Position numbers and translations under genes: made by a program. 19,459 bases of DNA from Smittium mucronatum. Its lineage: Eukaryota; Kickxellomycota; Harpellomycetes; Harpellales; Legeriomycetaceae. The first letter of the stretch is position 1. Every line of letters starts with the position of its first letter. Of this stretch, positions 1 to 12,085 are shown one piece after another. Where the stretch lies: assembly GCA_001953115.1 (NCBI GenBank), contig LSSL01001756.1:1453-20911 (forward strand), given 5' to 3'. Below the pieces are notes generated by a model that worked only from the letters and a program-made list of their open reading frames with translations, was not told the DNA's origin and searched no databases.

Positions 1-1130
1 CTATATATATATATCGGCTTTTTTCAAATTTTCATAAATATATTCATTTTTTAATGAATAAAAGTTACCTTAATGTTATTCTTTTTATATTTTATCTGGG
101 ATTCGTTTTCTAAAAAACATTAATCCATAAATATGTTTCTAAATCTAGAGATCTGCCTATAAGACAATATATTTGAATCTAAATCTTTGGTATTTAACTT
201 GATTTTATAAATAATTAATTATAATGCAAAGTATATTCATTACAGAAAAGGGTTTTAATAATCGAAAAAAATCGTATCTTCATAAAAAATATTTAAAATA
301 CACTGGAATACAGATCTTTTTCACAGCTTATGTTACGTACCTCCATCATCTTTAATTTCATCTCGCAATCAATCTACCAATTTTGATTTAAAATAATAAA
401 TTAAACATTAGTTTATTTTATTTCAAATGTGACAACACGTAATTTAATAATAAATTTTACTGTATTAAAAATATTTATTGCGTAAGAAGGGGAATGATTT
501 AAAGAATGTTTCTTATTTATTTAATTTTATTCAAAGATAAAGGCGCCCATATATTATAAAATATTTCTATTTAAGTTCTTGAAATTCGTAGATATATCTA
601 GAAAAATATTAAAATTAAAAATTTAAATAACTTTTTTTTAAAATTTCTATTGTAAAAATAAATCAGTAGTAAAAAAAATTATAACTAAAGTTTTCAATAT
701 TTATCTAAAAATTTAATCTAGACATAAAAGCAAATTGTTATATGTTTACAGATAAAATCATTATTTTTCTTCCAAAAGATTGTGCATACACACGTTTTTT
801 CTCGTTAAATCCATTTACTAAAAATAGATTTCTAGAAATATTCAGTTAATTAATTCTACTAAATTATAATTAAAAATTATAATACCGATTATTTTTTATA
901 ATTATTTTTAATATAATATAGATATAAAATTTTCTGTTGTATATATCTTAATAAATTTTAAAGTCTCATGCTAATTAAATAATTATATTTGATTAATAAA
1001 TTCGGTTATTTAATCAACAATATATATCAATATGTATTAAAAAATTGTCAATTTTAATATATGAAGTAAAAAAAAGCAATGCTTTATTTTTCAAAATTAA
1101 TAATGGACACATTTTATTCTTAAAATAATT

Positions 1131-1150
1131 AATAATAATAATAATAATAA
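1131..1150. repeat. (AAT)n microsatellite
   Basis: Six and two-thirds units of AAT, with further imperfect AAT just after it. Confidence 0.9.
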
Positions 1151-2862
1151 ATAATACAAAACTTTTAAATTATTATTTCCTAAAAAATCCAATTATTGTT
1201 TTTAAATTAAAGATTTAATCCTCAATTATTTTGAATTTTTCTGAATTCATTGAAAATTTATCGCCTTTAATGGAGATTGGCAGAAAAAAATACCATAAAA
1301 TGTTGCTTTTACTCAAAAATAGAGGTTTTAAATAATAATGATTAAAATTTTTTTTATATGCACGTAAAATAAAAAGTAAATATATCCCACTTTCTTAAAC
1401 CAATAAATAGCCTTTATTATCTTTTTATATAAAAATAAACGGCATAAAACTCCTCATACAAGAGATGTAAGATTAAAAATGCGAGTTTATGTTTTTTACT
1501 GAATCTATTAAAAAAAGCTAATACTAAAGACATTTAGCAATAAAAAAAATTCTATACAACCATATTGATCCACTTTTTAAGTTATCCGCCTCCAAGAAAA
1601 AACTTATCAAAGGTTATGACTGAATAAATACAGTATTGCTCCAAATTATTTTCCAAAAGGTTGAGAATTATGAAGCGGAACTTTTAAATTTTTATTATAA
1701 GAAAAGATGGAAATTTTACTTATTTCACCTTCTGTAATAAATCTAATCACAAAATCAAATAAATCACGAAATTCAATATATTATTAATAAAATTAGAAAA
1801 AATTTAAAAATTAAAAATTAAACTCAATTAAAAATAATGATTTTAATTGAAAAACTGAAATATAAAATACGTTGGAAGGTCTAAAAGTATAAGAATAAAA
1901 GTGATTAGATATTCTAAATGAATGTATAAAACAGAAAAGACTTTTTTCAAGTTATAATTATAACTTTAATATATTCTTTTTTCTAATTTTTTTGGCTTTT
2001 ATTATAACTTTAATTGAAAAATTCTTTGACTTATATTCAGTGTAATATTTTTAAACCGATTAAAAAATTGATTTAATAATTTAACAAGCATATTTATATC
2101 TGATTTTATTAATGTACTATGAGAAAATAATATTATAAAAAATAAATATATATTACAAACAAATCTAACATAACATAAATTTTCTTTCGACTTTTTTAAT
2201 AAAAAATTCGCCATAAATGCATAATATAATTAAAAATATAAAATAAAGGACAGTTTTTAAGATTATTTTTAACCAAAAATTTAGAAAATTAATATGGTTT
2301 GAATAAAATGTTATATTTAGATTAAATATCATGTATATCAGAAAAAAAATTTAATCGAAAATAATTAAAAATTCCCACTTATCTAAAAATATAATTTGAG
2401 TTTGAATATGTAAATATATATATAGGTATTAACTTATATTTTTTAAATTTTATTTCTTCAAAATTGTAAAAAAGCTATCTATAAGATATAATTATTTAAA
2501 ATATATAGTTTTTGAGATATATTTTAAGACAAATTCCATTATTATGATATATATATACCTATACTTAAACACACCCATACATTTTTTATAGATTTAGTCT
2601 TATGAAACCAATAAAAATCATTTCTAAATTATAAAGAATTATACCGAGTATGTTATATTTATTCTTAGTGCTTTTTTTAACTTTTTTTATTTAAACTATT
2701 CATAAACCCTGTTTAATTATAATCTTTTACTCTCATCCAATACTTTATTAATTTATGAGGGGCTTTTAAAACGTCATTAAAGCTTGAGTGTTAGATAATA
2801 GATATTTTTAAAAAATCATAAAAAAGTTTTTCATAAAATAAAATCAATTTCTTCATGAATAC

Positions 2863-2880
2863 ATATATATATATATATAT
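2863..2880. repeat. (AT)9 microsatellite
   Basis: Nine AT units. Shorter TA runs lie at 2-14 and near 5610-5625. Confidence 0.9.
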
Positions 2881-4782
2881 CAAACATCCAAAATAAATTC
2901 ATTCATCCAAAGATATTTTTTATATTTTACAGTCAAAAATTGGAAATTTTTACCAATACTCTCATCATTACATGTATTAGTTGAAATTCTTGATTTTTTT
3001 ACATTCAAGTTAATTAAAGGTATAATTCAATTAAAAAACAATGAATTCGATTTATTAAACACTTATTTCATCATAATTTTGACCAATAAAAATATATTTG
3101 TTAAAATTCAAATCATATTTAATTAAACAGAATTTTTCAATATGATCGTAACTATTACGAAAAATATATTTAATGGATTTTATTTTGCTGTAAAAATTAC
3201 CAAATATTTATCACAAAAACTTATTCTACTAAATTCGAGTTATAATTTATTAAATAAAATATTATAAATCGTAAATTAGTTTTATATTTAAATTTTAAAT
3301 TTTATAAAAAATATAATTAATAAACATCAAAGTTATAATGATAAAATTAAACTTTTTCCAGATTTCAATTATTATCCTCTAATAAATATAAATGCGTGTA
3401 TAAAATTTATAAATTAGTAATCTAGTTTGGATATGCTGAATTATACTTATTATCAATCAATAAATTTTAAAAAAACAAGATTAAGATTAAAAAACTCAAA
3501 TATTATTCAACTTACCATTGAAAATATTAAAAAGCGCTTTTTTAATAATGTGATCATTTATGCTAAAATCCATGGAGCATATCTACCTTTATATTAATTT
3601 TGATTAAATGATTGTTTTAATTTTATGTCCTTTTATTTCTAAAATCATTACAAAAATTCATGTTGTAATTTCAAAGAAACTAATTCCGATTTTCACAATG
3701 AGTTTTAGTTATAATAATATTTTAAAAATTTACTTGTAAAATGGCTATTGTTATAATTATTTAATTACAAATTTGACTAAAATATCTGGAAATTTTAGTT
3801 TAACCATTTATTTTGGATCATTTATATGCATTAAGGAAAGATTTTAAGTGTTTTTTTAAAATTAGGAATAGTTATTTTTTAAATTTTTAGAATTTTTTTT
3901 ATATTTATTAAACCCCCAAATATAAAATGAAACGCAAAAATTGTTATTCAAATAAAATTTTCATTATGATTCAAAAAATATTTTAGAAAATTAAAATGTT
4001 AACGTTTAACAAAAATCTTAATTGATTTCAATTTTGTCTAAAAAATTTAACAGTATAATTATCAATGATTATGTCTTATAATTTTTTTCCCTTAAAAATA
4101 TTCATTCTGTTAACAATAATTAGTTGATTTTTGCCGAATATACAAGTTTATATAGGTGAAATTAATATAATAACATAAAAATACTCATTTATTCCAACAT
4201 ATTATAAAATAAAAAGAATAATAATAATCTGAGAAAGTGATTTAATTATTATATTTTTAATCAATATATAAGCCTTATTCTGACCAGATTCTCATATTTT
4301 TAATTATATTAAAGAATTTATAATAATTATTTCAGACAAAAATGGCTATTAAATATTTTTTAACGTATTATAATCACTTTTAATTGCAATTTTTCTTTTT
4401 TTATTAAATAATTATACTTTTTAGTATTAAAATTTTCTGCAAAGCATAATAAATCTTTTAAGAATATAACAATGTCATTTCTGAATCTAGTTAATTTATG
4501 AAAGATACTCTCACTTTCGGCTGAAATAAATACTTGATCTCAAAAATAAAATTATTTTTACATATTTTTACATCAATGTATTTATATATTTATAAAAATA
4601 TATTTACGGAGTCGAAATTCACGTCAAGGAAAATTATGCAGGAATTATTTTTCTAACTAAATACAAGAAAGTCCAAAATTAAATAGAATAATTTATTATT
4701 GAAGAACTTAACTTAATTTTGTTAGTGGTTTTTACACCCAAAGAATCAGAAATAACGTGTGAAATATAGCGTAAACTGAAAC

Positions 4783-4796
4783 TTTTTTTTTTTTTT
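4783..4796. repeat. Poly-T tract
   Basis: Fourteen consecutive T. No AATAAA-type element is visible next to it, so it is not called a retroposon end. Confidence 0.85.
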
Positions 4797-7180
4797 CTCT
4801 CTAAAAAAACCAAATAATAATTAATATAGGAAATCGAATTCAAAAAAAATTGAAAAGTAAAATTCAATGCTCTGTTTTTGGTTATTCACCCGAGAATTTA
4901 TATTTAAAAATGTAAAATTGCATGTATATTTGAATATAATATACCCAATAATTTTTTAATCTTATAAAGAATTATAAACTTTTTTTAAAACCCAATTCAG
5001 AATTATTATGAACAAATAAAACTTAAAACCAAAATAAAAAAAAATTCCAATTAAATTTTCTTCAAAATTATTGATTATAATATATTTTTACGTATTTATT
5101 TTGTTCTAAAATTGATAAAATGAAATAAAAATAAATGTTGCATATCATATCATATATTATCATTGAAATTATAATTAATTTTGAACAAAGCTGAAAATTT
5201 TTTGAGCGTTTTAGAATCTTTATTTAAATTTAATTAACTATTTTTAAGCAGTTAAATTCACCTAATGTAAAAAATTTGAACAGAATAAGCCAAATTAAAT
5301 CATAAATTATGGACTTAATAATCATTTTTTTTTAAATGGGATTTATTTAGAATGTTTAAATACTAAATAAAAGTATTTAAAAAATAAAAAATAAGTAAAT
5401 GAAAAATATTATCCCACTTTCATATGTTCCTATTGCGGTTATTTACCCACCGATAATTGGTTCAAGTATAAAATTAAAACACAAAAGGTTTATTTCAACC
5501 CATTTCGAAACAATTACATCTACATCTGCGCTCTAATTTATATAAAAAGCTCAGTTTTAATTTAAATATATATATATGCACTTAACTTTTAAAATTTCCG
5601 AAAAAAATTAATATATATATATATTTAAAGATTAAATCAAACTAAAAATATTTAATAGATATTTTAAAACAAAGATAAAGTCATTAATTTTTTTTAAATA
5701 TTTTTAAACTAAAGCTGATAAAAAAGTTGAAAAGCTACAAAACTTATTTAATTTTTTTTTTGGTTTTTGAAATAACAAAAAAAAATTAAATATGAAATTA
5801 TCCCATTGAAGCCTGACTAAAATAAATATTGGGTTTATTTGACTAAATGTTATTTTTGACTAGATTTTATGATTAAATTTAGTAGTATAATTATAATAAC
5901 CCAAATTAAAATTATAAATAGACTCAGGATAAAGCAAGTATAAAAATTATAGCATAGTGTGGTTCAATTAAATAAAAAAAATTTTCTTCTTTTTTTGTAT
6001 ATTTTATTAATATATAAAATACACATATTTATATTTTAAAACTTATTTAGTTTATATAAGAATAGGGTTTATTTTGCATTCAAATAACTCCTGATAATCA
6101 TACGCCGAGTTTTTTATAACTTTTCCCTTTCCTTTTAAATTTTCGATTTTAAGAAAAACCAAAATTCACAGAGAATAAAGAAATTTAATTATAAAATTCC
6201 CGAGAAAATCTTTAATATCTAACGTATTTCAAATTTTATAATTAAAATCAGCTTATAACTTTAGGAGTGTATTAATTATTATTAAAATGAAGCCTCAGGT
6301 GGATTTTAAGTATTATATTAACTATTTTATTCATATATATATGCAAGTATACATAAGTTATTTATAATTAATTCAAATTTTAAAATACCATAAAAAAATT
6401 TGAATTTACAATAATGAGATCTTATAAATTAATATAGTATAAAAAATTCTATTCTAAATCAACAGATGCCACCCAAAAAATCACATAAAATTGAATAGAA
6501 CTAAAAAATAAAAATAAAAATTCCATTTTTTTAAAACATGAAATAAATATAACAAAATTAAATCAAAGAAATGCTATCACTGAAACTAGATTTTCACAAA
6601 ATTTGTCCATCTTGTTCCAAAAAATTTGCAGTATTTTTTTTTTTACATTTATGGAGCGAATGAATTAAAATGAGAAAGCATTATTTATCCAATATAATAC
6701 TCGTTGAAGCTTATCTATTTAAATTAATCCAATAAATTTTATTTTAGAAGATCGATTAAAATTATTTTAAATCAAGTAAATTTTTTAAAGATAAAAAAAA
6801 GAGAAAATTTTTTAAAATGACTTTAACAAGTATTACCAACTATTTATTACATATAAAGGGTTTAATATTGACTTAAAATCCCAAGATCATTTTTAACTTC
6901 GAAAACTAAATCGTCTATGCTTTGAATATTATATTTTATATGATTTAGATTACATTTAATATTACAACTTTAAAAAAGGAATTTTGCAGTCACGTTGTTT
7001 CTATATTCTTTAAATAAAAAGCAATTTCTTCTGTTTTAAATTTTAAGGGATATGGTTTAAACAGCACAAAAGTTGACTAATTGAATGATACAGAGGTTTT
7101 TCTTAAATTTAAAGAAGTTGTCATAGCTGATAAAGAAAATCCAAAAAAACGAAATGATTATCATCTTTGAAAAAATGGAA

Positions 7181-8630
7181 ATAGTTTAATTTCGTTCAGC
7201 CCCAAAATCTCTAGTTTCTAAGAAAACCCCAAGACCTGAGGTAGAAGCTGTAAATTTAGAGGTCGATGCCAAAATATTCCGAGTTTAAAATATTTTTTAA
7301 GCCATATGATATTGATTTTATATTTATATTACAATTAAATTCATAAATTTTCGGTTATAAAAGGTAATAATCATTGAGGGTCATTTGAAGATCTAAACTT
7401 TCAACCAAATCATAAGCAATATGAAGGCTGGAAGTATTGCAGGGGATATATACTCTTTATTTATTAGCATTGGCTTGTTATCACAAATATAAAATATTAA
7501 TAGTTTAAAATAGTTGTCCTGTTTATTTTTTCTTTTTACATTTATTAACGCTAAGGGGGCTTATATCGAAATCGAATTCAGATTATAAGAAACCATCAGT
7601 ACTCTGTATAAAATACATTTTTGTTTTTAATTTGTTTATTTAACAAGTTTCACATATTGAATAGTTTTTTTTCTTTTCTGTCTGTTGGCTATCAACCAAT
7701 ATATAAAGTGGTTATGGGTTTAGTACCACATGGCTGATTTAAAGCAAATAAAGTACTTTTAGTAAGCTAAACAATTTTCTTGACACATTAAAATCTTCAA
7801 AGAAGACTCTTTAAAAAGAATTGTATGTTAATGGGTTAAGATTACCAAGGTCATATGAATATCGACACGTCATCATAGCACAAAATCTAGGAAGTTCAAA
7901 TTAATAAAGTGTGTTGTTTATTTAACTTGGCAATTTACTCAGATATAGTGTATTCGGATATTCTTAACAAGTTCTAAAAATTATTATTCAAAACTAAAAA
8001 CCCCAGAAAAAAGAATAAACGGCATATAAACTATGAGAAACCGAAAATTAATCGCATCTTGCAGTGCTATTAGATTGTTATGGGGCTGAATTGGATCATG
8101 TTCTCCTTTTCAATTTTTAATCCTATGGGATACTTTATTGACCATGTTCTACCTGAGGATTTCTGCATTTTACATTTATTATCCAAATGCTAATATATTC
8201 ATGTCTACTGGTAAATCCCATTTAATTCTTTTAGGAACAGAAAATACCTTATCTTAATTACTTTATAGATATGGAATCGCCGCGATTACAAATACGAAAT
8301 AAATGAAAAGGCTTTTATTGACCGAAAAATGAATGTCGTTTCTGTACTACCAGAGCCAAAAGGATTATATATGGATATTTGTATTTTTTTTACAAGTCGA
8401 GATTTCAAAAGGTCGTTTTATTTATTGGTGTCCTAATCAGATACACCGAAATAGGTTAAACGTCACTAGAATTACGAAGTATTTGATATGCCCCATTGGT
8501 TATCCCAGCCCATTTTGTTGAGTTGCACATTTATTTATTTTAGTTTGTTGTCTTTGAAAGTTTATGGCAACTTTTTCTTATAAAGGGGGTTTTTACTGGG
8601 CCACGCAATCGGTATTCAGTGTTATAGGCT
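7181..8630. other. Non-genic stretch with exon-like scraps
   Basis: Less AT-extreme than the desert. Two fragments read like broken coding sequence. One is 7193-7288 (+), which includes PRPEVEAVNLEVDAKIF. The other is about 8270-8432 (+), which follows an AG acceptor-like site and includes NVVSVLPEPKGLYMDI. Neither has a start, a partner exon or a recognised family. They may be decayed gene or transposon pieces, or chance. Confidence 0.3.
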
Positions 8631-8711
8631 ATGAACAAGGGAAAAAAGATAAGCTCATCTAAAAAGACTAAAGACACTTTAAAATGTGGTTTTAGCCTTT
8701 TTGAAACCCCA

Positions 8712-8720
8712 TATAAATAT
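8712..8720 (+). promoter_or_regulatory. TATA box candidate for the acetyltransferase gene
   Basis: TATAAATAT about 110 nt before the ATG at 8823, inside a stretch less AT-rich than the desert upstream. The spacing suits a fungal core promoter, but TATA-like words are frequent in such AT-rich DNA. Confidence 0.4.
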
Positions 8721-8822
8721 AGGCTGAGCAAGTACGAAGTTTTGGTTAATTCTAGTAAGAGTAGAGACAATAGCTTCAAGCATAAAAACCAAAAAAAAAA
8801 AATTATCCTGTAGCTATTAAAA

Positions 8823-9551
8823 ATGTCGAAAACCGAAAGACAAAAAATGCTGGATGGCGAGTTCTACCTCAGTAATGATCCTGATCTCGTCCAAGGGAGA
8901 TTCAGGTCTTCTCAGTTAGTCGGCGAACTCCAGAAGAGTTATAACAATAGAGAGGAGCGCATCAGAATAACAAAGGAACTACTAGGGACCTGTGACGAAA
9001 CTACATATCTTGAAAAATACGCCTACTTTGATTATGTTAGTACCATCCATTTGCAATGAATATAAAATACGGAAGGATTACACATCATTTTTTCATTTTA
9101 ACGATTTATTTTTTTTTGCTTTAGGGCGTGAATGTTCATGTTGGAAAAAACTTTTACATGAATGCGGGTTGTGTTATTTTGGACTGCGCCCGAGTCGATA
9201 TCGGCGATAATGTCATGTTTGGACCTAATGTTCAGATATATACTGCGACTCACCCTATTGAAGCTGAACCTAGAATTAGCGGAAAAGAATTGGCTTATCC
9301 AATAAAGATTTGCGATAATGCTTGGATAGGAGGTGGTTCAATAGTGCTCCCCGGTATAACTATTGGAAAAAACGTAACTTTTACTACCATATTTATAAAG
9401 CAAATATTTTTTTCTAAAAACATCTGTTTTTATTATTTGAATTTAGTCTGTAGTTGCAGCCGGTGCTGTGGTAACTAAAGATGTTCCGGAAAACGTTGTA
9501 GTCGGTGGGAACCCTGCAAAAATTATCAAACGTATAGATAATGGTCAATAG
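8823..9551 (+). CDS. Maltose/galactoside O-acetyltransferase, three exons
   Basis: Exons are 8823-9035, 9125-9373 and 9447-9551, giving 188 aa. Known family role: transfer of acetyl from acetyl-CoA to a sugar hydroxyl in the cytosol, usually as a trimer. Residues 1-55 form the Mac domain ([13 protein letters not shown], then an R/L-rich helix). From about residue 72 a left-handed beta-helix of hexapeptide repeats begins ([25 protein letters not shown]). The segment TATHP carries the expected catalytic His at residue 114, and NAWIGG and [10 protein letters not shown] are classic closing motifs. Length matches the family (about 180-190 aa). The start is fixed by an in-frame TAG four codons upstream and by A at -3. 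Both splice junctions restore uninterrupted family-like sequence (DY/GVN and GKN/SVV). A TATA box lies about 110 nt upstream. Substrate (maltose, galactoside or another sugar) cannot be told from sequence. Clear family; exact specificity open. Confidence 0.93.
9036..9124 (+). other. Intron 1 of the acetyltransferase gene
   Basis: An 89-nt phase-0 intron with donor GTTAGT and acceptor CTTTAG after a T-rich tract. A possible branch site, TTTTAAC, lies near 9096-9102. Without removal, exon 1 runs into a TGA. Splicing joins Asp-Tyr to Gly-Val-Asn exactly where the family is continuous. Confidence 0.88.
9374..9446 (+). other. Intron 2 of the acetyltransferase gene
   Basis: A 73-nt phase-0 intron with donor GTAACT and acceptor ATTTAG. 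Its removal joins ITIGKN to SVVAAGAVV, restoring a hexapeptide turn. Another AG occurs 8 nt downstream (TCTGTAG) but would destroy the frame and motif. Read-through would give a nonfamily tail and an early stop near 9476. Confidence 0.87.
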
Positions 9552-10451
9552 TATACATCAAACATTTTCTTTCATATTTTCAAATTGATGTATTACATCT
9601 GTAATTGTTGAGTTTATCATTCTTTACAAAAAAGTAGCAGTTTTTGATTAAATACATATCCTTTTTAATCCAAATTTTTAGAAAGGTTTTTTGGAATATA
9701 AATCATATTTGATTTTACATTCTAATTTTTTTTTTTTCAAGATATATGTTTTTCTCATTGATGGATGATAAAATGAATTTAGTTAGATATGAATAAAAAA
9801 AATATAATTTGGTTTACCGTAATTGATAGTAAAAAATTTCTACATTTTTTATATCCATTTGATAATTTTTCTCAAAATATATTTCGATTTAGATCATTCT
9901 GTTATAAGGTAAAAGTATATGTCCAACAGTTATAATATATAAGTTTAAATGCATAGATAAAAATACCAAAAAGTAAAATTTACGAAAGTTAGGCTGATAA
10001 ATAAAAATCCACATGTTTATATTGTTAACTATCGACCACCTGTTTCGAAATAAATTTTTAGTTATAGGAATTCTTTTCTAGAGTATTCATGAATGTTATC
10101 GTTTTTCAACAGTCATATCTACAATACTTTTTCATCACCAATTTCACAAATTATCGTTGTATAAAATTACGAGTAGAAAATCAAATTATGGAATTTTAGC
10201 TTTTTTAATTGAAAATAATCATCCAGTTGTTGTTAAATGAAATTTTAGGCAAGTGTCAGAATTGCTAAGAGCCAGCTTAAACTCTAAAATCCACGAATTA
10301 ACTAGAGGGATAATTAATAAACCCAGTTAAAAAACCACACAGAGATAAGGTAATCAATACTACAGTGGAACCATTTTGAAAAACTGGGTTATTTTGACTC
10401 TATTTTTATAAAAATTGGGATTTCCTCTATTTTCTATTTTTACAATTTGAT
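9552..10451. other. Intergenic region between two convergent genes
   Basis: AT-rich DNA holding the 3' ends of the acetyltransferase and Tim17-family genes, with T-runs (for example 9726-9737). No further gene or RNA is visible. Confidence 0.6.
9792..9797 (+). terminator. Possible polyadenylation signal after the acetyltransferase gene
   Basis: AATAAA about 240 nt after the stop codon, followed by an A-run. It is the first canonical hexamer I found downstream of the gene. AT-richness makes chance occurrence likely. Confidence 0.25.
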
Positions 10452-11057
10452 TTATAAAATCGATTTCAAGTAAAAGGGAATTTCTCCCTTTACGTACCAA
10501 TCAATAGCATCTTGGGAAACTCCTATACAAAAACCACCCAGGGTTCCCATTTTAACTAGTCTGTAAAAACTGGATCTGGGAAGTCTAGCGGCTGAAGCGC
10601 ATAGCAAAGATACTGTAAATCCGGCAGCGACTGATCCTAAAGCGCTAGTTCTTTCAACAACGTATTTATCAACAGCCGCTTCAACCAATTCATAAGCACC
10701 AGAAACGAATCCGATCCGGATGCCGTAATAAGAGGCTTTTTTTATTGCACCCAACACTACGCGATAATTCTTCCATTTATGGTAATAGTACCAGCCCGAA
10801 ACCGTCGTGGGTAAGTTGTGTGAACGTTCGGCTAAATACTGCCAAGAAGCTGATCTGCCTCCAATGTACCCACCAACGACGGCACCACTCAAAGCACCTG
10901 TAATGGTCAATAATGTTATCCTTTTTGGAGGTTCCATGTGGATTCGAACTAGTTGGCTACTATTTCTTTGTGTTTCTTCTACATTATCATGGGTGAAATC
11001 AGCTAAAGCATCGGCCGTGTTTACCTGATCTAGATTAAGTTTTGTTGAGGCCTCCAT
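10452..11057 (-). CDS. Tim17/Tim22/Tim23-superfamily membrane protein
   Basis: Intact 201-aa single-exon ORF, ATG at 11057-11055 and TAA at 10454-10452. Residues 1-45 are hydrophilic and acidic. Four hydrophobic, small-residue-rich segments follow at roughly 47-67 (with GALSGAVVGGYIGG, residues 54-67), 108-128, 138-155 and 170-188. Glycine-rich four-helix bundles of this kind typify the Tim17/22/23/PMP24 superfamily, whose members act in protein import or complex I assembly in the mitochondrial inner membrane, or in peroxisomes. Between helices 1 and 2 is an unusual segment, NLPTTVSGWYYYHKWKNY (residues 81-98), which I recall from uncharacterised fungal members rather than from Tim17, Tim22 or Tim23 themselves. 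No cleavable presequence is obvious. It could be a TIMMDC1-like assembly factor; that is a guess. Family confidence is good, orthology low. It stands alone on the minus strand, tail to tail with the acetyltransferase gene. Confidence 0.8.
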   Translation of the reverse strand: MEASTKLNLDQVNTADALADFTHDNVEETQRNSSQLVRIHMEPPKRITLLTITGALSGAVVGGYIGGRSASWQYLAERSHNLPTTVSGWYYYHKWKNYRVVLGAIKKASYYGIRIGFVSGAYELVEAAVDKYVVERTSALGSVAAGFTVSLLCASAARLPRSSFYRLVKMGTLGGFCIGVSQDAIDWYVKGEIPFYLKSIL

Positions 11058-12024
11058 ATCTATTTTCTGTTTTATGTCGAATATTCTGCTTTAAAAATCA
11101 ATATTGGCGATAGTAATCATATTGGAATCGAGCTTATCGATCGTATTAATCTCTGAATTGAAGATATTTTGTGACTTCGATTCCTGTTTTGCAAAAAAAA
11201 AAAACTAAATAAAATCAAGTGTTGATTCTGTTGAAATATGATTATTCTATAGCCATCTATTTGATTAGCAGATTCCTGCTACAAATTTACCAAATTGTAT
11301 CATACCATTATTTGATTTCGTCGAATTAAAAATATATATATCAAAAGATCATTCGATAATAGACAAATGTTTAAATTCATCCAATTATTGAAGAGAGTAA
11401 TAAGATCATATATTTTTGATATTAGAGGTTTTCAACCATTAGCTGCGAACACAACCTTATAATAAAATTTGTAAATTATGTTAATATTTAAACCAACCTT
11501 AGTTATAAACATTCCTTATAATATACTGATTTTTAGAACCTAGAGGAATTTTTAAAATTTTATATGTATAGTAATCATTGGAGCATTTAAATATAATAGT
11601 ACATAGATGTAGCACAATTATGATGATAATAATACAAAGAGATAGTTAATTAAAAGCTTGGGATATTTCGTTTAGAAAATAGCATCAAAAAATAAAATGT
11701 AGAACAAAAAATATAATCTTTGGTTTAAAGAAAAGGTTTACGAAGGCTCTGGATGTATTAACAATCTAAAATATTTATTTCTCAAATAAATCGATTCCAA
11801 GAAAAAGTGCACGATTAAATGATCAAACGTTATTTTTCAATATTTTTTATTGATTAATGTCATTTGTTTATTTTTATTTTTTTCAATTTTTTCATTAGTT
11901 AAAAACATAAAATCTATGTATACCCAAAATAAGCTTGAATAACACAAACATATTAATACTAGTGTCGGTGTTTATATTTAATCTAAGAATACACAGGAAT
12001 ATTTATTGGGACGGGCACTCATCC
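11058..12024. other. Upstream region of the Tim17-family gene
   Basis: AT-rich and non-coding. A TTTTAAA word on the minus strand near 11090 is a weak core-promoter candidate. Nothing else is supported. Confidence 0.5.
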
Positions 12025-12085
12025 TTTTTTTTTTTTTTTTTGTATCGCGAAATTTTATTGTAAGATTTGTCATTAAAAACTATAC
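12025..12085 (-). mobile_element. Retroelement 3' end, copy 1 (poly-A tail on minus strand)
   Basis: On the + strand a run of 17 T (12025-12041) is followed by a short spacer and the block AATTTTATTGTAAGAT at 12051. Read on the minus strand this is CTTACAATAAAATT, an AATAAA polyadenylation signal, then about 10 nt and a poly-A tail. The block recurs at 13611-13646. Poly-A directly after AATAAA indicates a retroposed transcript end (LINE or SINE). The element body above 12085 is not recognisable. Confidence 0.5.

Larger units (their letters stand above)
1..7180. other. AT-rich gene desert
   Basis: Over 7 kb with no ORF of credible length, no splice-linked homology and no tRNA or rRNA that I can see on either strand. 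The few open stretches (such as 2002-2214 and 4679-4867 on the minus strand) are Lys/Asn/Phe/Ile-rich products of base composition. Contents are microsatellites and homopolymers only. Confidence 0.7.

Noticed and set aside
4514..4524. An 11-nt match (CTTTCGGCTGA) to the minus strand at 12114-12124, near retroelement copy 1
   Set aside because: Matches of this length are expected by chance in 19 kb, and the flanks align poorly.
8540..8779. A 79-codon minus-strand ORF, Leu-rich
   Set aside because: It overlaps the promoter region antisense, has no family features, and its Leu/Ser content follows from the A-rich opposite strand.
8631..8813. A 60-codon ORF in the same frame as, and four codons before, the acetyltransferase start
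   Set aside because: It is a Lys/Ser-rich sequence without similarity, separated by a TAG, and the probable TATA box lies inside it. Most likely promoter DNA read as an ORF.
10936..10950. A perfect pol III B-box-like word (GTTCGAATCC) on the minus strand
   Set aside because: It encodes Val-Arg-Ile in the Tim17-family CDS, and no A box or tRNA cloverleaf can be built around it.
10807..11028. Plus-strand ORF across the Tim17-family gene
   Set aside because: Antisense shadow of a clear gene.
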